NCBI GenBank assembly: GCA_035455245.1
Contig: DATIFN010000031.1
Coordinates: 1 to 10,042, forward strand
Direction: 5' to 3'
Length of the DNA: 10,042 nt
From: UBA8516 sp035455245
Lineage (GTDB): Archaea; Thermoproteota; Nitrososphaeria; Nitrososphaerales; Nitrosopumilaceae
The notes under the pieces are model-generated. The model was not told the DNA's origin. It made no database searches and saw only the letters and a program-made list of their open reading frames with translations. This document shows positions 6,873 through 10,042 of this stretch, piece by piece (the stretch's first letter is position 1; the number at the start of each line of letters is the position of its first letter). Made by a program: the position numbers and the translations under genes.

Positions 6873-7100
6873 ATGAATGCCCAAGAGATGACAAATATAG
6901 TAAGTGAAGAATTAAAACACATTCCAAAAGGTTACGGCCCAAGGCATGGATGGTTACGTCATTATTACAACAGATATCGAAGACGAGATCTTTCTAAGGG
7001 AAAGTCAAAGGAAGAGACCCTGAAGTATTGTATTGATGAGATAAGAAAAGAAGATCCGAACTGGAATCCTGAATATGATCCTACTTTTTTCAAAATCTAA
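6873..7100 (+). CDS. Small basic hypothetical protein (75 aa)
   Basis: I do not recognise this protein. It is soluble and has a strongly basic, aromatic centre (HGWLRHYYNRYRRRDLSKGK, about residues 26-45). An acidic helix (EETLKYCIDEIRKEDP) and an aromatic tail (NWNPEYDPTFF) follow. Such a composition would suit nucleic-acid binding, but no named domain is visible and this is only a guess. The start is the ATG at 6873; an adjacent in-frame TTG at 6870 is less likely, because a TATA-like box lies 27 nt before the ATG and no ribosome binding site exists. The gene stands alone between the divergent aspS operon and a convergent minus-strand gene. It lies between two copies of an imperfect repeat, the second of which begins at its stop codon. 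Confidence 0.72.
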   Translation: MNAQEMTNIVSEELKHIPKGYGPRHGWLRHYYNRYRRRDLSKGKSKEETLKYCIDEIRKEDPNWNPEYDPTFFKI

Positions 7101-7148
7101 AAACTAGGTGATAACCTGTTCTTTTCATGTCGTCGGGTGTAATTGATC
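7097..7148. repeat. Imperfect ~50-bp direct repeat, copy B
   Basis: This is the second copy of the element at 6671-6720. It starts within the last codon and the stop codon of the basic-protein gene and fills most of the 72-nt gap before the convergent gene ending at 7173. The TTCTTTTC segment could act as the T-rich terminator of the basic-protein gene. I found no inverted termini or transposase, so there is no direct support for a mobile element. Confidence 0.5.
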
Positions 7149-7172
7149 GTCACTTTCGTATGAGGTTTACAC

Positions 7173-7694
7173 TCAGTCATCTTCAATGTTGAATCTTTCT
7201 TGGTTTTTCTTTCTAACATTAACAAGGGATTTTTCCTGCCATTCTTCATGCATCACGATTAGATTTGGATCATAATTTTCATTTTTCATCAAATATCCTA
7301 ATTTTGTCAGATTCTGCTTTGGTTGAAACTTACTAAATTCTGGATTTTCTTTATTTATTCTAAGAATAAAATCGAACCAATCATGTTGTGCTTGGGGGTT
7401 TTTGTTTGTCAATCCGTAGTATAACCAAAGTCTCTGAAGTGCATATAATTCATCAAATGATAGTTTTTCTCCCATAGTAAATCGTCTTTTTAACTCGTTA
7501 AAATAAACAAGCCCTCGCGTGGTAATTACTAATTTCCTTAATTTTGGATAATCATCTATAGGGACTGGATAGAAGGGATTGGATTCATAGGTGTTGTAAT
7601 AATCAACCATGTTTCTGGCGAGTTCTTCGTCATCCATATTTTCATTGACACATTCAAAGTAATAAATATTAAAACACAATCCTTTTAGCTTCAA
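7173..7694 (-). CDS. Hypothetical soluble protein (173 aa)
   Basis: I recognise no family. The protein is rich in Tyr, Trp, Asn and charged residues, has no signal peptide or membrane segment, and looks largely helical, for example LSFDELYALQRLWLYYGL and the HDWFDFILRINKENPEF segment. The first possible start is a TTG at 7694, because an in-frame TGA lies three codons upstream. That TTG overlaps the stop of the preceding zinc-finger ORF as TTGA, a layout typical of translational coupling. The first ATG in frame is codon 20 (7635-7637), which would give a 154-aa protein starting MDDEELARN. Neither start has a clear Shine-Dalgarno site. The N-terminal stretch KGLCFNIYYFECVNEN is less polar than the rest. 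Confidence is good that this is coding and low for the exact start. Confidence 0.7.
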   Translation of the reverse strand: MKLKGLCFNIYYFECVNENMDDEELARNMVDYYNTYESNPFYPVPIDDYPKLRKLVITTRGLVYFNELKRRFTMGEKLSFDELYALQRLWLYYGLTNKNPQAQHDWFDFILRINKENPEFSKFQPKQNLTKLGYLMKNENYDPNLIVMHEEWQEKSLVNVRKKNQERFNIEDD

Positions 7695-7900
7695 AATTTT
7701 TCAGGAATTACAATGTGATCATATCGAAGATGTATTTTTCGTAAAGACCTAGACTCTCTTTCTTGAAAAGACCAGCATTTTGTGGTATGATTCATCGCAA
7801 AACTCGACCAATCGCTTTCACAAGCCCGACAGGCTCTATCATTTCTTACAGTTTCAGATAGAAGTTTTGCCGTTTTGTATCTTTCATCATTCTTTTTCAA
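7691..7900 (-). CDS. Candidate CCHC zinc-finger miniprotein (69 aa)
   Basis: The protein is basic, with no membrane segment, and contains C24-x2-C27-x10-H38-x3-C42, the ligand spacing of a single classical-type zinc finger. Arg- and Lys-rich sequence surrounds it (ERESRSLRKIHLRYDH). Such proteins often bind nucleic acid or partner proteins, but no specific family is recognised. The start is a TTG at 7900: an in-frame TGA lies 7 codons upstream with no ATG between, and a TATA-like TATAAC is centred about 27 nt before the TTG, consistent with a leaderless message. Its TGA stop overlaps the TTG start of the next gene by 3 nt within TTGA, so the two are probably one operon. A non-standard start and short length keep confidence moderate. 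Confidence 0.5.
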   Translation of the reverse strand: MKKNDERYKTAKLLSETVRNDRACRACESDWSSFAMNHTTKCWSFQERESRSLRKIHLRYDHIVIPEKF

Positions 7901-7924
7901 TAAAAATAAAATACATTGTCAATT

Positions 7925-7930
7925 GTTATA
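7925..7930 (-). promoter_or_regulatory. Candidate TATA box for the minus-strand two-gene unit
   Basis: On the minus strand this reads TATAAC and is centred about 27 nt upstream of the TTG at 7900. The spacing fits an archaeal promoter for a leaderless transcript of the zinc-finger ORF and the 173-aa gene. It lies in the 148-nt divergent gap shared with the membrane-protein gene at 8049. Confidence 0.4.
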
Positions 7931-8030
7931 GGAACGGTTATTGCTAGATAACTAGAACTCACTTTGAATTTTTTGATAGAGTAGAATTTGCGTTTTTAAG
8001 TTTTGATTTGATAGCTTACTAATGGGCAGA

Positions 8031-8046
8031 TTTAAGTAATTATATT
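8031..8046 (+). promoter_or_regulatory. Promoter region of the three-helix membrane protein
   Basis: Two overlapping TATA-like elements are present: TTTAAGTA (8031-8038) and TTATATT (8040-8046). The first predicts a start near 8061, which is exactly the second in-frame ATG. The second predicts a start near 8069, leaving only the ATG at 8082. Neither is far enough upstream to transcribe the first ATG at 8049. TTATATTCGAT (8040-8050) recurs exactly at the next gene's promoter (8421-8431). Confidence 0.45.
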
Positions 8047-8060
8047 CGATGTCCTTAGCT

Positions 8061-8381
8061 ATGACCCAGGAAATTGACATAATGTCAATCCTACAAATTG
8101 ATGCTACCGTCATTACTGGAATGCTTGTTCTTCTTACTATCACAAATCTCACCCGGATCACCAAGGAATTTTGGTTACCAAAACAAGTTGCTTATGCTAT
8201 CATTCCATTTGCATTCTCTGCCAGCTTCGCCGCATGGCAACTACTTGTCAATATATCTTCAGGTGAAGGAAATTTTATTCCAGCCTCTTTGGCACTTATG
8301 ATAATAGGATTTGCCATTGTAATTAGTGTCGCAATAAATCTAACCTTCAAAAAAAATTGGATAAAAAAAGATACTATCTAA
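8061..8381 (+). CDS. Small membrane protein with three predicted helices
   Basis: The function is unknown. From the first possible ATG (8049) the frame has 110 codons; I place the start at the ATG at 8061 (106 aa), because the best TATA-like box is 26 nt before it and no Shine-Dalgarno site is present. Three hydrophobic stretches are visible: DATVITGMLVLLTITNL (counted from 8049, about residues 14-34), VAYAIIPFAFSASFAAWQLL (47-66), and ASLALMIIGFAIVISVAINL (79-98). A basic tail (KKNWIKK) follows and is likely cytoplasmic. No catalytic motif is seen. The ATG at 8082 is a further alternative start. The frame ends just before an A+T palindrome (8382-8391) and a T-rich run, then the next small membrane-protein gene. 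Confidence 0.72.
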   Translation: MTQEIDIMSILQIDATVITGMLVLLTITNLTRITKEFWLPKQVAYAIIPFAFSASFAAWQLLVNISSGEGNFIPASLALMIIGFAIVISVAINLTFKKNWIKKDTI

Positions 8382-8409
8382 CTAAATTTAGCTTTAAATT
8401 TTATTTTTA
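8382..8409 (+). terminator. T-rich terminator region after the three-helix protein
   Basis: Directly after the stop codon comes the palindrome CTAAATTTAG (8382-8391), followed by a run of mainly T residues to 8409. Archaeal RNA polymerase commonly terminates on T tracts alone. The stretch lies just before the TATA-like box of the next gene, so the two small membrane genes are probably separate units. Confidence 0.35.
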
Positions 8410-8420
8410 CCACAAAATGC

Positions 8421-8427
8421 TTATATT
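8421..8427 (+). promoter_or_regulatory. TATA box of the 82-aa membrane protein gene
   Basis: TTATATT is centred 24 nt before the GTG at 8448, predicting a transcript that begins on or next to the start codon. The match to the archaeal TATA consensus is the best in this part of the window, and it supports GTG as the true start. Confidence 0.55.
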
Positions 8428-8447
8428 CGATTTTACGAAGAAATATT

Positions 8448-8696
8448 GTGGATTATCAAATCCTACAATATATCTTCAGTTTTTCAGTTTGGATTTACAC
8501 AGGCAGAAAGAAAATCCTAGATTTTGCTCTTTATAATAAGATTGGAAAAAAAACAATCGGCCTTTTGTTAATTCCAATTTTGTCTCCATTTGCTGTCTAC
8601 ATGATTTGTCACGGGGCTGCGAATGATCCGTTGTTCCGGAAACTAGTTCAAAAAGCAATATTTCAAAAGAAAATTACTGATTATTTCACTCTCTGA
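8448..8696 (+). CDS. Small hypothetical membrane protein (82 aa)
   Basis: I recognise no family. The N-terminus is aromatic and weakly hydrophobic (ILQYIFSFSVWIYTG, about 5-19) and a basic loop (GRKK) follows. A clear membrane helix comes next (TIGLLLIPILSPFAVYMICH, 36-55), then a basic amphipathic tail (FRKLVQKAIFQKKITDYF). The start is a GTG, chosen because a TATA-like box lies at the leaderless distance and no ATG is available in frame before the helix. The general layout recalls short DUF-type membrane proteins that cover one or two helices, but no function can be assigned. A T-rich run follows the stop codon (TCTTTTTTATTG, 8698-8709), probably ending transcription before the convergent small ORF. 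Confidence 0.62.
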   Translation: MDYQILQYIFSFSVWIYTGRKKILDFALYNKIGKKTIGLLLIPILSPFAVYMICHGAANDPLFRKLVQKAIFQKKITDYFTL

Positions 8697-8697
8697 T

Positions 8698-8738
8698 CTT
8701 TTTTATTGATATTAAGAAAGTAAAGGGGAATGTTTCCC
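8698..8738. terminator. T tract plus small hairpin between convergent genes
   Basis: A T-rich run (8698-8709) follows the stop of the 82-aa gene. Beyond it GGGAA (8726-8730) pairs with TTCCC (8734-8738) across a TGT loop. The position between a plus-strand gene ending at 8696 and a minus-strand small ORF ending at 8763 suits transcription termination from one or both sides. Confidence 0.35.
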
Positions 8739-8762
8739 ACTTCACCTAATGGCAGAATTTAT

Positions 8763-8849
8763 TCAGAACTTTTTACTTATGAGGAAGATTATCCCGAAAG
8801 CTAATGCTGTAAGGATGGCTCCGCCTAATATGATAAATTCTGTTATCAT
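8763..8849 (-). CDS. Candidate 28-aa single-helix membrane miniprotein
   Basis: On the minus strand an ATG at 8847-8849 opens 28 codons ending in TGA. The translation begins MITEFIILGGAILTALAFG and ends in LISKKF: one continuous hydrophobic helix with a charged C-terminal cap, exactly what a membrane miniprotein should look like. A TATA-like CTTATCTA (plus-strand 8872-8879) is centred 26-27 nt before the ATG, which supports a leaderless transcript. A short hairpin lies beyond its stop. It resembles accessory single-helix subunits of membrane complexes in general form, but no partner is visible and no family is recognised. The opposite strand is also open for 41 codons (8749-8874), but that product lacks a coherent pattern. 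Short length keeps confidence moderate. Confidence 0.5.
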   Translation of the reverse strand: MITEFIILGGAILTALAFGIIFLISKKF

Positions 8850-8871
8850 AAGGAAAAAATTTGATTCCGAC

Positions 8872-8879
8872 TAGATAAG
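8872..8879 (-). promoter_or_regulatory. Candidate TATA box of the 28-aa ORF
   Basis: Read on the minus strand this is CTTATCTA, one base from the archaeal consensus CTTATATA. It is centred 26-27 nt before the ATG of the small membrane ORF, the expected distance for a leaderless transcript. Confidence 0.45.
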
Positions 8880-8930
8880 ATTTTGCTTAACTTTCATCTC
8901 AAAATAAAAAATTGTAAGATTGAATAAATC

Positions 8931-8938
8931 CTTAAGTT
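8931..8938 (+). promoter_or_regulatory. Candidate TATA box of the exported protein gene
   Basis: CTTAAGTT is centred about 26 nt before the ATG at 8960, and no Shine-Dalgarno site lies between, so the message is probably leaderless. The element is a moderate match to consensus; its position is the main support. Confidence 0.42.
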
Positions 8939-8959
8939 TTTGAAACGTTAAGATTATTC

Positions 8960-9592
8960 ATGAGAAAAATTCTTGTTGCTTCTTTTTTCATGTTTTTATT
9001 GCTTCCCTTTACATACTTGGCAGAAGCATCTCAGATTACTGATATTGTTCCAAAAAATGTTAGGATGTATGACAAAGGAACCTATAATGTGATTACAATG
9101 GATATTCATTTTATAATACCAAACATAAGAACAGATGAATCTAACTTTTTTTTCGCCCAACAAATATCAATTACAGATGACAAGGGAAGAAATCATCAAG
9201 TAGACTTGAGGGAATGTAGTGTAGCCGGGGCCTCCGGAATGTACCTAATAGATGGGAAAAAAGGATCGGATCAATATTACACTCCATGTTATTCGGTTGA
9301 AAAGGATTTTAAAAATTTCAAAGTATATTTTACGCCTACGGGCAATCCGAAATCAACGGTTATTGGAGATTTTATTGTAAAAGAGAATAACCAGGTTGTT
9401 CGAGCTGATGAAGGAACACCGTGTAGTATAATGATGACACAAGCTGAGAAAGATGCCAACCCAAATAGAATTCAAGACGGAATTCCTGGTGTAACCCATA
9501 ACGGTGAATGTATTACTGATAGCCCAAAATCAGATATTGGATCATTTTTTTCAGGATTTTGGGATATGATTAGGTCATGGTTTCATTTTTAA
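8960..9592 (+). CDS. Exported hypothetical protein with four cysteines (210 aa)
   Basis: The function is unknown. The N-terminus is a classical Sec signal peptide: MRK, a hydrophobic core (ILVASFFMFLLLPFTYLA) and an AEA cleavage motif, probably cut after Ala23. The mature part has alternating beta-strand-like sequence (TYNVITMDIHFIIPNI, FKVYFTP, VIGDFIVKE) and four cysteines (C86, C110, C155, C184). An even number in an exported protein suggests two disulfides, which would give a small beta-rich extracellular domain. The last 20 residues (DIGSFFSGFWDMIRSWFHF) are aromatic and amphipathic and might associate with the membrane surface. The ATG at 8960 is placed by the signal peptide and by a TATA-like box 26 nt upstream. 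A strong hairpin plus T tract follows the stop, so the gene is probably monocistronic. Confidence 0.8.
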   Translation: MRKILVASFFMFLLLPFTYLAEASQITDIVPKNVRMYDKGTYNVITMDIHFIIPNIRTDESNFFFAQQISITDDKGRNHQVDLRECSVAGASGMYLIDGKKGSDQYYTPCYSVEKDFKNFKVYFTPTGNPKSTVIGDFIVKENNQVVRADEGTPCSIMMTQAEKDANPNRIQDGIPGVTHNGECITDSPKSDIGSFFSGFWDMIRSWFHF

Positions 9593-9594
9593 TA

Positions 9595-9624
9595 ATGTGA
9601 TTCCTAATCACATGATTTTTCTCT
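9595..9624 (+). terminator. Hairpin and T-tract terminator
   Basis: ATGTGATT (9595-9602) pairs perfectly with AATCACAT (9606-9613) across a CCT loop and is followed by GATTTTTCTCT. It begins 3 nt after the stop of the exported-protein gene. The layout is that of an intrinsic terminator. The perfect inverted repeat could also be a protein-binding site upstream of the ABC transporter gene at 9692. Confidence 0.6.
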
Positions 9625-9691
9625 AACAATCCAGACAGAACCAAAACTATCCTCCAAAACCTACATTTAGTTCAACGATCTAAAATTATCA

Positions 9692-10042
9692 ATGACTTTT
9701 ATTTCTGTCGAGAATCTAAAGACAGGGTACAGAACAGAAAAGGGAACAGTTCGTGCTGTTGATGATGTAAGTTTTTCCTTGGAAAATGGCGAATCAATCG
9801 GTATAGCAGGGGAGAGCGCATGTGGAAAAAGTACACTTGGACTATCCATAATGAGGATGGTCCCTGATGGCAATATAGCATCTGGAGACATTACCTTAGA
9901 AGGAAAATCAATTTTAAAAATGTCATCGTCAGAATTTGGAAAAAATGTAAGATGGAAGGAAATTTCCATGGTATTCCAAGGTGCGATGAATTCTTTAGAC
10001 CCGGTGTTTACTGTAGAAGAACAATTTAATGAAGTGCTAAAA
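9692..10042 (+). CDS. Oligopeptide/dipeptide-type ABC transporter ATP-binding protein (5' part)
   Basis: This is the N-terminal 117 residues of an ATPase of the DppD/OppD class, which powers import of peptides or related solutes; the gene runs off the window. Seen are the strand FISVENLKTGYRTEKGTVRAV with the aromatic Tyr13 that stacks on adenine and the typical DDVSFSLENGE. The Walker A motif is GESACGKST (40-48), and the Q-loop is MVFQGAMNSLDPVFTVEEQ (93-111, Gln96). The Walker B and signature motifs lie beyond the edge. Members of this class usually sit with permeases and a solute-binding protein, none of which is in view. In the peptide family Walker A is normally GESGCGKST; Ala43 replaces one Gly. 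The start is the ATG at 9692; no Shine-Dalgarno site is seen and TATA evidence is weak. The C-terminal peptide-transporter extension that would confirm the substrate class is not visible. Confidence 0.88.
   Translation, partial: MTFISVENLKTGYRTEKGTVRAVDDVSFSLENGESIGIAGESACGKSTLGLSIMRMVPDGNIASGDITLEGKSILKMSSSEFGKNVRWKEISMVFQGAMNSLDPVFTVEEQFNEVLK

Noticed and set aside
6870..6877. TGATGA resembling a C box of a C/D guide RNA.
   Set aside because: No matching D box or C'/D' pair at proper spacing, and it lies at the start codon of a coding gene.
6671..7148. Possibility that the repeat pair marks an insertion sequence or integron-like cassette.
   Set aside because: No transposase, no terminal inverted repeats and no target duplication are visible; only the direct repeat is supported.
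7691..7900. Idea that the zinc-finger ORF and the 173-aa ORF are one gene split by a frameshift.
   Set aside because: Both products end and begin plausibly, the TTGA overlap is a normal coupled junction, and I recognise no fused homologue that would require a frameshift.
7952..8164. Minus-strand 70-codon frame over the divergent promoter region and the membrane protein gene.
   Set aside because: It overlaps the TATA-like elements and first helix of the plus-strand gene and lacks a promoter of its own.
8749..8874. Plus-strand 41-codon frame opposite the 28-aa membrane ORF.
   Set aside because: Its composition is irregular, with no helix or domain, and the opposite strand gives a textbook membrane helix with a placed TATA-like box.

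Overview
The window reads as archaeal chromosome, most likely from an ammonia-oxidising Nitrososphaerota (Thaumarchaeota; Nitrosopumilus-like). The grounds are low G+C, an archaeal-type aspartyl-tRNA synthetase, methanogen-like LeuA and LeuB, TATA-like boxes about 26 nt before start codons that lack Shine-Dalgarno sites, and small lineage-specific proteins. The phylum is inferred from gene character, not from a search.

Region 1 (1-4804, plus strand) is a branched-chain amino acid operon: ilvB, ilvN, leuA, leuB. The genes overlap or abut (TAGTG region, 11-nt overlap, TGAATG), so they are probably one transcript. IlvB/IlvN make acetolactate from pyruvate (or acetohydroxybutyrate for isoleucine). 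LeuA condenses 2-ketoisovalerate with acetyl-CoA, and LeuB oxidises 3-isopropylmalate. The remaining genes (ilvC, ilvD, leuC, leuD, ilvE) are not in the window. A perfect 16-bp palindrome lies on the predicted transcription start upstream of ilvB and is a candidate operator.

Region 2 (4801-6648, minus strand) is a likely operon: a 58-codon small ORF, then aspS, then a small membrane protein with a double zinc-knuckle head. The zinc-protein stop codon overlaps the leuB stop codon in a convergent arrangement.

Region 3 (6649-9592) is accessory-like. It holds a basic 75-aa protein flanked by two copies of a ~50-bp imperfect repeat, and a minus-strand pair (CCHC zinc-finger miniprotein plus 173-aa orphan) joined by a TTGA overlap. 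Two small plus-strand membrane proteins, a previously hidden 28-aa single-helix membrane ORF on the minus strand, and an exported four-cysteine protein followed by a hairpin/T-tract terminator complete it. Several of these genes have TATA-like boxes placed for leaderless transcripts.

Region 4 (9692-10042) is the start of an oligopeptide-type (DppD/OppD) ABC transporter ATPase, cut by the window edge.

No rRNA, tRNA, CRISPR array, transposase or phage gene is visible. I found no complete undescribed system. The most interesting material is the small-gene block with its repeat pair and hidden ORFs, and the putative ilv operator.
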